A stretch of DNA of 45,079 nt from an uncultured Collinsella sp. (GTDB lineage Bacteria > Actinomycetota > Coriobacteriia > Coriobacteriales > Coriobacteriaceae): positions 1 through 45,079 of the forward strand of contig CABRHX010000018.1 in NCBI GenBank assembly GCA_902470805.1, in the 5' to 3' direction. Both the position numbers and the translations under genes were made by a program. The notes under the pieces are model-generated. The model was not told the origin of the DNA, ran no database searches, and saw only the letters and a list, made by a program, of their open reading frames with translations. Position 1 is the first letter of the stretch. Every line of letters begins with the position of its first letter. Positions 33,101 to 40,017 of the stretch are shown here, piece after piece.

Positions 33101-33149
33101 CCAGCAGTGCAGCGGCTGCGGCGCGCGGGTCGGTTGAGGTGGTGGGCAT
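30111..33149 (-). CDS. M16C zinc peptidase, presequence protease-like
   Basis: 1012 aa from ATG 33149, with AAAGGAGA upstream; the frame extends to 33374 without coding character. The inverted zinc motif HILEHSVLCGS (H-x-x-E-H) lies near residue 81, the third ligand Glu in FNEMKGAL. The length, single fused chain and GALSDPMSVLDDAVN region match the PreP/falcilysin M16C group, with the M16C-associated middle domain and a degenerate second half. It degrades oligopeptides in the cytosol (no signal peptide is visible). It seems monocistronic, with its own terminator at 30068. Confidence 0.92.
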   Translation of the reverse strand: MPTTSTDPRAAAAALLVPGTTCHGFAVERRETVPELDSDAYVLRHTASGARLLYLACDDENKAFAIGFKTPPADSTGVFHILEHSVLCGSAKFPVKEPFVDLIKSSMQTFLNAMTYPDKTIYPVATTNEQDLYNLMDVYLDAVFNPAIYTKPTIFEQEGWHYELDLPEGAEGEGDGSSASLREGTLRYNGVVFNEMKGALSDPMSVLDDAVNAALYPDTAYAHESGGDPRAIPALTYEQFLNTHARHYNPSNSYITLYGDLDVDRALAFLDERYLSQPSAASRRMDAAVAAGEDPSTLAPNPLDAQTPVTCEYKRVEMATTPENALVGLGLVLGSALDRKRTIAADILFEALLGSNEAPVKKAILAAGLGGNVVSYTAAESLQPYELIMLQNAQPGVARELRRVFQDACRDLCEHGVPRERLEAIISSNEYDLRQRDYGIADGVAIACDALSTWLYDDDAATLALKYGPVYEELRGELDGSYFEDLLRELVLQNDHMALVELVPVDAAEGAESAEAAELATKRDAMTDAELADVVERTAALRAAQEAEDTPEDKATLPRLRVSDIGEARPEPPLVVDTTAPIPCLRHGIPTNRLAYAMQYFDLSCVAFEDLPYVTLLCRLLKQLPTREHSAEELDNLLAGKLGFLSFTTEVMTQPEVDGVRPYLLVSAGALSEKIDALASLPREVWSSTLLADADADRMRDVLTQIRIGLEQGFINNGHSAALGRAMSYSSPSAVVREQLSGVDFYLFLRDLLEHFDERVDGLRTELAELAERIFVADGCMASFTGSDEDFDAYWDAAGDLGLDAGDGAGRDALAVPAPCDRHEAFVIPSDICFAARACDPRRLGIDVTGAWAVAANALSYDYLWNEIRVKGGAYGCGFRAAGERQAAFYTYRDPAIDPSIERVARAGEWLGSFEPDEAAFEGFIVSCVSGMDAPVKPYALTKRRNTTYLAGLDPHAREERRAQMLAATPGKLRSLGADVTRIAAESPTCVFGGRDVIAKSNAGFTVVDLLG

Positions 33150-33366
33150 ATGCAGTCTCCTTTGACGCCCCAGCGGGGGCGAATCGAGTCGAATCCTCGA
33201 GAGTATACCCATATGGGGCCGCGACCCTGCGGCGAACTGGAGACGATGCCAGCGGATTGGGCGAAGGGCTCGCGTGCCCGCCGCACGAGCGTGGAAAATT
33301 GGACACTCGCCAAACGAGAGTGGATATTCGGAAATCCTCGCTCGTCCATCACTCGCGTATCTCTCG

Positions 33367-33605
33367 TCTCTCATTCGTTTCTAATATGAGAGATGACAGG
33401 AAGATGAGAGAAAATTATGAGAGATAACTGAGCAGCAAAGAGACGGGCAATCATGGTATTGTCTCAATACCGATTGTTCTACCAGCAAAAATATGTATAA
33501 ATGAAGCAAATGGTAGACATTCCATCTCTATCTATCTCTTATCTCTAAGCCGAGAGATAGAGAGATAGAGAGATAGATGAGAGATAATTACGAGAGATAA
33601 CTGAG
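33367..33605. repeat. GAGAGATA repeat and palindrome array upstream of the AlbA_2 gene
   Basis: GAGAGATAACTGAG occurs exactly at 33419-33432 and 33592-33605. TCTCTCAT/ATGAGAGA (33367-33374, 33386-33393) is one inverted pair. From 33524 to 33589 CTCTATCTATCTCTTATCTCT faces a run of AGAGATAG units, forming an imperfect palindrome about 20 bp per arm. The whole 513-nt gap (33150-33662) has no gene. Confidence 0.75.
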
Positions 33606-33662
33606 AGACGAGGGAAATCTATCCGCGGCATTCTCCGCAGGACCGAGCGAAAGGACGTGCAG

Positions 33663-35129
33663 ATGAACGAAAACGAGCTGACCGGTCTGCTTGAGTCTTT
33701 AAGGCGTATGGGCTCGGATGATCTTAACGTCGAAGTGAAGGAGAGCGCCACGACGCTTTCCCGCGATGTGTGGGAAACGGTGAGCGCATTCGCGAACACT
33801 GCCGGCGGAATCATCGTGCTCGGAGTGAGTGAGCGCGCAGGTTTTGTCCCGGTTGAGAACTTCGAGACCGAGAAAGTGCTCAACCAATTTGTGTCAGGCA
33901 TGGGTGATGCGGGCGGTCGAGGAAAGCTGGCCAATCCGCCTAAATACACGATCGAGCGAGTGGAGCTTCAGGGCGTCATCGTTCTCGTCATTACGATTGA
34001 GGAGCTCGATCCGTCGAGCAAGCCCTGCTATGTCATAGAGCGGGGCGCCCAGGGCGGCAGCTACAAGCGCATCGATGACAAAGATGTGCCGCTTTCATCG
34101 ACCGAGGTGCTCGCATTGGCGTCATACGGTCGAGCGACTCCGAGCGATCGCGACGCGGTGGCGGGCGCGGGCGCGGACGATCTCGACGAGACGCTGGTCG
34201 ACCGTACGATAGATCGGGCTTTCTCGTTGACGCCCCGGGCGATGCGCGGCGCGCCGGACAAACAAACGAAGCTGGAGCGCCTAAATTTCCTTGATTCCCA
34301 GGGCAATGTCACCAAGGCTGGACTCCTAGTTGCGGGCACCTACCCTCAGCAGTTTTATCCCAAGCTCTTTATCGACATGGCTGTCTATGCGGGGACCCGG
34401 AAAGGCACGGCGGGGTTGCTGAGGTTCATGGACCGCACAATCTGTGAGGGAACGTTGGGCGAGATGATCTCGGATGCTGTCGCGGCCGTCGCCAAGAATT
34501 TGCGGCGAACCTCGACCGTCCAAGGCGTCTCGCGTGTCGACTCGCTGGAGATTCCCGAGGAGGTTCTGCGCGAGGCAATCGCCAACGCCGTAATCCATCG
34601 AGAATACGGGGATCGGTTCTGTGGACAATCGATTGCCGTCGACGTCTTTGACGATCGTGTCGAGGTGACGAATCCTGGCGGCCTTTACGGGGGAAAGACT
34701 CGCGAGAACTTGTTTGACGGCAGCTCCCGATGCCGTAACGCGACGCTCGTGAAACTCATGTCGATTGTCCCGCTGCCGGATGGCGCAGGTTCGCCGGCTG
34801 AGGGCAATGGCTCGGGCATCCCGATGATGATCGATGCCATGCGCGCGCATGGTCTGGCCGAGCCCCTGTTCTGCCCGGGGTTCGATCGGTTCAAGGTCGT
34901 ACTTTACCGTTCAAAGATCGAGCCGGTCGATCATGGCGGGGGCTTAATTGTGACGGCACTCAAACACTACGGCGAGCTGGGGACGCGTGAGCTGGCAGAA
35001 CGTACGGGGCTTACAATTTCCCAGGTAAGGTCGCGCGTCAACGCGCTCATTGCTCAAGGCGAGCTTGAGCCCACGGCGCCGGCGACGAGCCGCAACCGCA
35101 AGTATCGACTGTCAGAGCGCGTGGAATAA
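33663..35129 (+). CDS. AlbA_2-domain putative DNA-binding, ATP-binding regulator
   Basis: 488 aa from ATG 33663, 7 nt after GAAAGGA; GTG 33657 is too near. The N-terminal AlbA_2 (Schlafen-like) domain (about 1-125) shows in VEVKESATTLSRDVWETVSAFANTAGG and IIVLGVSE. The middle has EEVLREAIANAVIHREYGD and VEVTNPGGLYGG, the HATPase-like fold common in this group, and GNGSGIPMMIDAMR. A winged helix ends it (LGTRELAERTGLTISQVRSRVNAL). Such proteins are found as regulators and in defence regions; no function can be assigned. The upstream GAGAGATA array may be its own binding site. Confidence 0.8.
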   Translation: MNENELTGLLESLRRMGSDDLNVEVKESATTLSRDVWETVSAFANTAGGIIVLGVSERAGFVPVENFETEKVLNQFVSGMGDAGGRGKLANPPKYTIERVELQGVIVLVITIEELDPSSKPCYVIERGAQGGSYKRIDDKDVPLSSTEVLALASYGRATPSDRDAVAGAGADDLDETLVDRTIDRAFSLTPRAMRGAPDKQTKLERLNFLDSQGNVTKAGLLVAGTYPQQFYPKLFIDMAVYAGTRKGTAGLLRFMDRTICEGTLGEMISDAVAAVAKNLRRTSTVQGVSRVDSLEIPEEVLREAIANAVIHREYGDRFCGQSIAVDVFDDRVEVTNPGGLYGGKTRENLFDGSSRCRNATLVKLMSIVPLPDGAGSPAEGNGSGIPMMIDAMRAHGLAEPLFCPGFDRFKVVLYRSKIEPVDHGGGLIVTALKHYGELGTRELAERTGLTISQVRSRVNALIAQGELEPTAPATSRNRKYRLSERVE

Positions 35130-35229
35130 ATGCGTTAGTGGACGAGGCGACCCAATAATCGACCCTCAATTGGCGCCCACTAAGGTAAAGCGGTTGTTAC
35201 TCAGTCGACGGTGATGCTAAAGACTCGGC

Positions 35230-35721
35230 TTACGCCGGCATGGCCCCGAACCCGTCCATCAAGAACAGCCTAAGAACCAGCTTGATGACATTTCCCGGTT
35301 TGACTTCAGCCGCGTCAAAGACGTGGCGCTCGGCGAGCTCGCTGCAGTATGCATAGATGTCGCGGATAAGGTCCGCGCCCGAAAGCGTAAACATGTAGCC
35401 TGCGTCCGAAAGCGCATTGGGCGCGGCGGGCAACTTGGCCATGTGGCAGAACGTTTGCAGGTCGGGCGCCATAACATTCTGGTAGTCGAGGTGGCCGCCG
35501 GCATCCTGTTCGGCAAGCTCCAATTGGCGCACAAAATCCAGCGCCGCTGCCAGCACAAAGCTCGGCGTAGGCGCGTTGACGTCCTGAGTGGTCGCCACGA
35601 GCCTGCCCGCCGCCTGCGTGACAAGCCAAGCGACCTCGCGCTGGCAACGCACGGCCTTGCGCGTAACCGGCTTGATGGACGAAGAAGAAACGCTCCCCTT
35701 AGGCGGATTCGAAACAGCCAC
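35230..35721 (-). CDS. Hypothetical protein
   Basis: 163 aa from GTG 35721, chosen because GGGAGGT lies 6 nt before it. I do not recognise it. It has a Ser/Lys-rich start, then helices with REVAWLVTQAAGRLVATTQDVNAPTPSFVLAAALDFVRQLE and SGADLIRDIYAYCSELAERHVFDAAEVKPGNVIKLVLRLFLMDGFG. The helical, Ala-rich make-up suggests a small DNA- or protein-binding factor, which is speculation. It diverges from the HNH nuclease gene with 11 nt between the two starts, so their promoters must overlap each other's coding ends. Confidence 0.65.
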   Translation of the reverse strand: MAVSNPPKGSVSSSSIKPVTRKAVRCQREVAWLVTQAAGRLVATTQDVNAPTPSFVLAAALDFVRQLELAEQDAGGHLDYQNVMAPDLQTFCHMAKLPAAPNALSDAGYMFTLSGADLIRDIYAYCSELAERHVFDAAEVKPGNVIKLVLRLFLMDGFGAMPA

Positions 35722-35732
35722 AAGAACCTCCC

Positions 35733-36605
35733 ATGAACGACCCGGCCCAACAAGCCCGGATGAAACACGTGCTACATCAGTATACAGGGGAGTGGGGCAG
35801 CGGGGTACAAGCGCGCCAGCGGCAAACCGAGAGCATCAACGATGTGCCTCCGCTCTATTTGGACGATGGCACGTGGGTCATTAAGTACTCGGTTCAAGCG
35901 CCGGGTACCGTTGGTTTTCGAGACCAGAATTACAACCGTAAAATGCTCAACTGCATGGAATGTGGCGTTCCAGTCGGAGTCATATTTGCAACCGAGGTGG
36001 GCTACAAGGTGCTCGGCCTTGCGTTTGTTGAACGGTTCGAGTCCGAAAACGGATGGTTTGTTCTGCACGGTCCTGTTCATAAAGGCGGACCGGACCCTCG
36101 TTTTGCGCCCGACATGAGTTATCTGAAGCACATGCCCGTCGATATTGAGTTTGTCGGACAGGGTACGACCGACGACGAAAAGGCCCGCTATGCGTTAAGG
36201 CGCGAGCGATTGGGGCAGCAATGGTTCCGCAAGCAGCTCGTTGCCGCCTATGATGGCCGTTGCGCGGTGTCGGACTGCGGCGTCAGCGAAGCTCTGGAGG
36301 CTGCACATATCGAGAATTACTCGGGACCCAAATCGCAGGTTGCCAGCAACGGCATTCTGCTTCGGCGCGACTTACATGCTTTATTCGATGCTCATCTGAT
36401 TTCGTTTGAGCCTGTTTGCGGCGAATATCGGCTGTGCGGATCGTACCTGCTGGATAAGACCGACTACGCTTCCTTTGCGGGTGCGACGCTAAGGCAGCCG
36501 AATGAGCGTCAGTGGCGACCCAATACGGTGTTTCTTGAGGCCCATCGCATCGAGTTCGATCGCTCGGAAAAGAAGCGTGAAAAGGCGGGGCTTCTGCCGT
36601 ATTAG
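35733..36605 (+). CDS. HNH endonuclease domain protein
   Basis: 290 aa. The C-terminal HNH domain has RCAVSDCGVSEALEAAHIENY and SNGILLRRDLHALFDAHLI, with His192, Asn206 and His215 as the metal and catalytic set and Cys177/Cys182 beside it. The N-terminal 150 residues, with NCMECGVPVGV, are unfamiliar and may recognise DNA. The layout resembles McrA-like or type IV restriction nucleases. No clear ribosome site precedes ATG 35733, so the start is uncertain; ATG 35760 is an alternative. It lies in the accessory island, which fits a defence role, but nothing proves it. Confidence 0.8.
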   Translation: MNDPAQQARMKHVLHQYTGEWGSGVQARQRQTESINDVPPLYLDDGTWVIKYSVQAPGTVGFRDQNYNRKMLNCMECGVPVGVIFATEVGYKVLGLAFVERFESENGWFVLHGPVHKGGPDPRFAPDMSYLKHMPVDIEFVGQGTTDDEKARYALRRERLGQQWFRKQLVAAYDGRCAVSDCGVSEALEAAHIENYSGPKSQVASNGILLRRDLHALFDAHLISFEPVCGEYRLCGSYLLDKTDYASFAGATLRQPNERQWRPNTVFLEAHRIEFDRSEKKREKAGLLPY

Positions 36606-36727
36606 CGTATTTGGCTTTGGCGGTCTTTGACGATCGTGTTGTTTGATCGGATCGCGTGGCGATGCAATCTCGCGCGCACTTGCTGGTGCATGCTCTTCCT
36701 GGTTTGAATAACGGGAAGGGAGCGAGC

Positions 36728-37012
36728 GTGAGCTGGCGAGGCGATATTGCGATGGGGAAGTACGGAAAACTGCCGTGCGCCCTTATAGACAACAATATGT
36801 TTCCGAGCGTAGAGGTTGATTGCGGGTCGTTTGTCGTCACCTGCCCTTGCTGCGGCTCGCAAATACCGTGTCTCGACATTTGGTTCATCGATGCGCGCGA
36901 CAGACTCAGCGACGAAGTGAGGAAACGTATGGGCGTTCATATGCCGGTGTATCCGGAGAAATGCCCTGTTTGTGGCCTCGATATCGTGTACGACGCCGGC
37001 GACGAGGGATAG
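36728..37012 (+). CDS. Small putative zinc-ribbon protein
   Basis: 94 aa from GTG 36728, with GGAAGGGAG 7 nt upstream; a frame from 36656 lacks a ribosome site. Two CxxC-type pairs (TCPCCGSQIPC and KCPVCGLDIVY), about 45 residues apart, suggest a four-Cys zinc site. IDNNMFPSVEVDCGSFVVTCPCC precedes it. I do not recognise the family. It is followed 37 nt later by the end of the opposing DUF5710 gene. Confidence 0.6.
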   Translation: MSWRGDIAMGKYGKLPCALIDNNMFPSVEVDCGSFVVTCPCCGSQIPCLDIWFIDARDRLSDEVRKRMGVHMPVYPEKCPVCGLDIVYDAGDEG

Positions 37013-37049
37013 GTGATGCGGAGGAGTTGGCTGTGAGTGTCTTTTGCCT

Positions 37050-37736
37050 CTACAAATAAACCCCCTCGCCGAGTTGCCTGTGGAACTCGGCGTGATGGTC
37101 GCGTGCCCAGGTAAAGAGCGCTTGGTCAAAGTCGGTGCGCGTGGCCGGGACGCCAAAGACGCCGGCAACTACGACGCGCACAAACTCCAGTGCCGGTAGC
37201 TTGTTGATGGCAGTGAGGGCAAACGGGGACGTGGGTTCTTCGAACAGATAGCGGCTGCCTTGCAGCGCGCCGCAACTGGTGCACGTGTTGCCGAGCGATG
37301 GGGCTTTGGAGGCTCGCGCGCCTACGGGCTTGTAGCCACAGCGCTTAGAAAGATAGTCGCGGATCTCGCCCGGCACGCAGCCAAGAGCGGGAACAATGGC
37401 GAGCGCGTTGGCATTGGCCGTGTCGATGGCAATGTGCCCGGCCTTGTTGGGCGCGTGCGCGATGGCGATGTCCTCGCCGTCATCGGCTCGATAGGGAATG
37501 CCGAAGGCCGCGACCGAGGTCTCTTTGCGGCATTTCCAGCACTCGCGCTTGCCCAGTACTAGATATATATACGGCCCAGAGGGGTCGGATCGGCCAACGC
37601 CGGGCAGCCACTCGGCAAAGGGCTCGGGGTTGACGCCGCTGGGCACGTACCAGATCTTCTTGGTCCGGTCCCATTTGGCGCCCAACGCCTTGGCTTCTTC
37701 TTTGTGTGAAAAAGGGACATCGAGCTCGGTGCGCAT
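37050..37736 (-). CDS. DUF5710-domain protein
   Basis: 228 aa from ATG 37736, with AAGGAGCC upstream; the frame to 37772 has no ribosome site. The N-terminal LDVPFSHKEEAKALGAKWDRTKKIWYVPSGVN is a DUF5710-type module, often found fused to primases and other DNA-handling proteins on mobile elements. Cys pairs (CWKC; CTSC) may bind zinc. The C-terminus (about 175-228) is unfamiliar. It sits in the island next to the IS110 element, in keeping with phage or plasmid ancestry. Confidence 0.72.
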   Translation of the reverse strand: MRTELDVPFSHKEEAKALGAKWDRTKKIWYVPSGVNPEPFAEWLPGVGRSDPSGPYIYLVLGKRECWKCRKETSVAAFGIPYRADDGEDIAIAHAPNKAGHIAIDTANANALAIVPALGCVPGEIRDYLSKRCGYKPVGARASKAPSLGNTCTSCGALQGSRYLFEEPTSPFALTAINKLPALEFVRVVVAGVFGVPATRTDFDQALFTWARDHHAEFHRQLGEGVYL

Positions 37737-38033
37737 GGTGGCTCCTTGGTGCTGCAGGTGTAAGTGGCTCAAGGATACCGCAGGGCGCGGGCATCGCGGC
37801 GTTTTGCTGGGAAGCTGCGGTGCGGACTGGTTGGTTACGCCCTGGATAAATTGGCAAGTAGATGGTCGGCTTTTGGCCAGTTGGGCGGTTGGAGCAGCTT
37901 CCGGCGCAGTTTTGTGCCTGGCTATTGTTGATGTTGGGGTATTGAATTTGTTTGGCAGCCATTCGTCAGGTGAATTGATGTTACGTTGCGATGACGGTTG
38001 GAACTGCCAGCGGATTTAGCGACATAAAAGACG
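37737..38033. other. Gap with no recognised feature
   Basis: About 300 nt between the DUF5710 gene and the left flank of the IS110 element. I see no coding frame with a ribosome site, no strong hairpin and no repeat. Confidence 0.5.
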
Positions 38034-38122
38034 ATATGAGAAAGCCATTGGGGTCGCCTCCCCCGCGGCGCAGCTTCTTTCCGCGGGCTCGGGGTGCCAC
38101 AATGGGCTTTGAGTATCGGCCC

Positions 38123-38143
38123 GTGCGGTAGCCCTTACCGCAC
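38123..38143 (+). other. Hairpin in the IS110 upstream end
   Basis: GTGCGGTA (38123-38130) and TACCGCAC (38136-38143), perfect 8-bp stem with 5-nt loop, 20 nt before the transposase start. Another 7-bp stem (CCCGCGG/CCGCGGG) lies near 38063-38087. Confidence 0.6.
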
Positions 38144-38163
38144 CTGCGGGGAGGAGGCTTCCC

Positions 38164-39273
38164 ATGCCCCATGTTACCTCCATCGGCCTGGACGTCCACG
38201 CGCGATCGGTCGCCGCCGCGGCGTTCAACCCCTTCACCGGCGAGGTGGTGCGCCGCGGCTTCGGCACCGACGCCTCCGAGATCGCGGAGTGGGCCCTCGG
38301 CTTCGAGGACCCGAGGGCGTGCTACGAGAGCGGCCCCACCGGGTTCCACATGGCGCGCGAGCTGCGCGCGCTCGGCCTCGACTGCGCCGTGGCCGCCGTC
38401 TCCAAGATGCAGAGGCCGGCGGCGGACGCCCGGCGCAAGAACGACCGGCGCGACGCCGAGTTCATCGCCCGCATGCTCGCCACCCACAACATCGTCGAGG
38501 TCCCGCTGCCCGACATGGCGGTCGAGGCCGCCCGGGACCTCGACCGCGCCCTCGACGACGCGACCCGCGAGCTCCGCCGCTCGAGGCAGCGTCTCAACAT
38601 GTTCCTGATCAGGCTGGGCCACGTCTGGGACGAGCGCAACGCCGACGGGGCGAGGAAGAAGGCCTGGACGAGGGCCCACTGGAGGTGGGTCTCGGAGATC
38701 AGGCTCGAGGGGCCGCAGCGCGACGCGCTGGAGTACTACGTCACGGCCGCCCGCTGCGCGGAGTCGGACAGGCGGCAGCTCGAGAGGAGGGTCGTCGCGC
38801 TGGCGGGCACCGACCGCTGGCGGGCGACGGTGGAGGCGCTGTCCTGCATCAAGGGTGTCGACACCCTGACGGCCTTCAGGCTCGCGGCGGAGGCCGGGTC
38901 CTTCAGCAGGTTCCGCTCGGCGCCGGCCTTCGCGAGCTGGTGCGGGCTCATCCCGTCGGAGCACTCGAGCGGCGAGTCCGAGCGGCGCGGCGGGATAACC
39001 AAGGCCGGCAACGCGCTCGCGCGCACGGCGCTCATAGAGTCCGCATGGCACTACTCCACGTGCTCCCCGAGGCCCAAGGCCCCAGCCCCCGGCACCGACG
39101 TGCCCCCGGCGGTACGCTCGAGGGCGGACGACTGCACCGCCAGGCTCCACCGCCGCCGAGAGGCGCTGGCCGCGGCGGGCAAGAGCGCGTGCAAGGCCAA
39201 CGCCGCCGTGGCGCGCGAGCTCGCCTGCTGGGTCTGGGAGATCGGGTGCAGGTCCGAGGGGACCGTCCTCTAG
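38164..39273 (+). CDS. IS110 family transposase (DEDD recombinase)
   Basis: 369 aa from ATG 38164, with GAGGAGG upstream. The RuvC-like N-terminus has IGLDVHARSV (first Asp), ACYESGPTGFHMARELRALG (Glu) and KNDRRDAEFIARML (two Asp). The C-terminal Tnp_20 domain has IKGVDTLTAFRLAAEAGSFSRF, ASWCGLIPSEHSSGESERRGGITKAGN with the likely catalytic Ser, and ARTALIESAW. It appears intact. IS110 recombinases are guided by a bridge RNA made from a non-coding end of the element; the downstream end here is the longer one. Confidence 0.93.
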   Translation: MPHVTSIGLDVHARSVAAAAFNPFTGEVVRRGFGTDASEIAEWALGFEDPRACYESGPTGFHMARELRALGLDCAVAAVSKMQRPAADARRKNDRRDAEFIARMLATHNIVEVPLPDMAVEAARDLDRALDDATRELRRSRQRLNMFLIRLGHVWDERNADGARKKAWTRAHWRWVSEIRLEGPQRDALEYYVTAARCAESDRRQLERRVVALAGTDRWRATVEALSCIKGVDTLTAFRLAAEAGSFSRFRSAPAFASWCGLIPSEHSSGESERRGGITKAGNALARTALIESAWHYSTCSPRPKAPAPGTDVPPAVRSRADDCTARLHRRREALAAAGKSACKANAAVARELACWVWEIGCRSEGTVL

Positions 39274-39545
39274 CGGCCGGCGACAACCGACTCCCGCCGG
39301 GAGGGCCCGCGCCTCGACGCATCGCCGGCGCGAGTTCACGACCTTTTTGATGGGCAGCCCCCGGGCCGCGCCCGACAAAAGACTGGATTCGCACGATCGC
39401 GCCGGACGGAGAATCGAAATGCGGTGGGGTGCGCGGACATACCGGGCTGACCGCCGGAAGCGCACCCGCAAGAGCCCGCGGATATTAGCTTGCCAGGCAA
39501 GCGTCGACTAAGCCATGCAGCGTGCGCGGGCCCTCCCGACGGGAA
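39274..39545 (+). ncRNA. Candidate bridge RNA region of the IS110 element
   Basis: About 270 non-coding nt rich in stems: GGGTGCGC (39427-39434) with GCGCACCC (39460-39467) around a 25-nt loop, GCTTGCC/GGCAAGC (39488-39502), and CGCGGGCCCTCCC-type arms at about 39300-39312 and 39526-39538. Bridge RNAs lie downstream of the gene in the IS1111 branch of the family. The assignment is inference from position and structure. Confidence 0.4.
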
Positions 39546-39547
39546 AC

Positions 39548-39573
39548 GAAAAAGCCCGGTTTCAAACCGGGCT
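39548..39573 (-). terminator. Minus-strand terminator near the IS right end
   Basis: AGCCCGGTTT and AAACCGGGCT with almost no loop; on the minus strand TTTTTCG follows. It is distal to the tRNA terminator and might block read-through into the IS. Confidence 0.7.
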
Positions 39574-39617
39574 CGAACGAACATGCCTATTGACAATGGC
39601 TTTCTCATATTACAAAA

Positions 39618-39648
39618 CAGCCCAGAGGACATAGCCTCTGAGCTGCGA
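39618..39648 (-). terminator. Terminator of tRNA-Val
   Basis: On the minus strand CAGCTCAGAGG and CCTCTGGGCTG form an 11-bp stem (one G-T pair) with a 6-nt loop, followed by TTTTG. Confidence 0.8.
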
Positions 39649-39653
39649 ACATT

Positions 39654-39728
39654 TGGTGGGCGTTAGAAGATTTGAACTTCTGACCTCTTCCGTGTCAGGG
39701 AAGCGCTCTCCCCCTGAGCTAAACGCCC
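39654..39728 (-). tRNA. tRNA-Val (GAC)
   Basis: 75 nt including an encoded CCA (complement of TGG at 39654-39656). The acceptor GGGCGTT/AACGCCC, D stem GCTC/GAGC, anticodon stem CTTCC/GGAAG with loop CTGACAC, and T arm AGAAG-TTCAAAT-CTTCT all pair. Anticodon GAC reads valine. It bounds the accessory island on its right. Confidence 0.95.
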
Positions 39729-39757
39729 GATCAAGGGTGCGCAAGCGCGCAAGGGAT

Positions 39758-39786
39758 AATATAACGGAGCCTGAACTCGGTGGCAA
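39758..39786 (-). promoter_or_regulatory. Promoter of tRNA-Val
   Basis: On the minus strand TTGCCA (39781-39786), a 17-nt spacer and TATATT (39758-39763), with the tRNA 5' end about 30 nt downstream. GC-rich sequence just after the -10 (CGCGCTTGCGCA) resembles a stringent-type discriminator region. Confidence 0.75.
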
Positions 39787-40017
39787 GAACATTTTTAAAA
39801 ATCGCTTACATTGTGGAATTCGGGGGTCTTGTCATATCCATTTCAAAAGAGCCTGCTGTCGCGATTTGGCTGTCGCATAATGCAAGGCCGTTGCGGTGTC
39901 GAGCTATGGAAAGACACCTACGGAATTGTCCTACCGATAAGCGGACAAGCCTTCGGCTGGTGCCTTTGCCGTGGTAAGGTAAGCCGAATTGTTTCCAGGC
40001 TGTTTCGGGGGAGCGGA

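Larger units (their letters stand above)
38034..39610 (+). mobile_element. IS110-family insertion sequence region
   Basis: Bounded by a perfect 17-bp inverted pair, ATATGAGAAAGCCATTG (38034-38050) and its complement (39594-39610). IS110 elements usually lack such ends, so the pair may instead be the two halves of a palindromic target into which the element jumped, making the element about 38051-39593. It holds one transposase gene, 113-130 nt upstream and about 320 nt downstream that are non-coding. Confidence 0.65.

Noticed and set aside
33150..33374. N-terminal extension of the M16 peptidase
   Set aside because: ATG 33149 has AAAGGAGA upstream; the extension reads like translated intergenic DNA.
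33540..33600. CRISPR-like or VNTR array
   Set aside because: Units of about 8-10 bp without spacers; better described as low-complexity direct and inverted repeats.
38094..39350. 418-codon frame overlapping the IS110 transposase
   Set aside because: Arg/Gly/Pro-rich shadow frame of the transposase in GC-rich DNA.
39811..40017. Upstream extension of the second EamA permease
   Set aside because: No ribosome site, poor composition, and ATG 40018 has GGGGGAG upstream.
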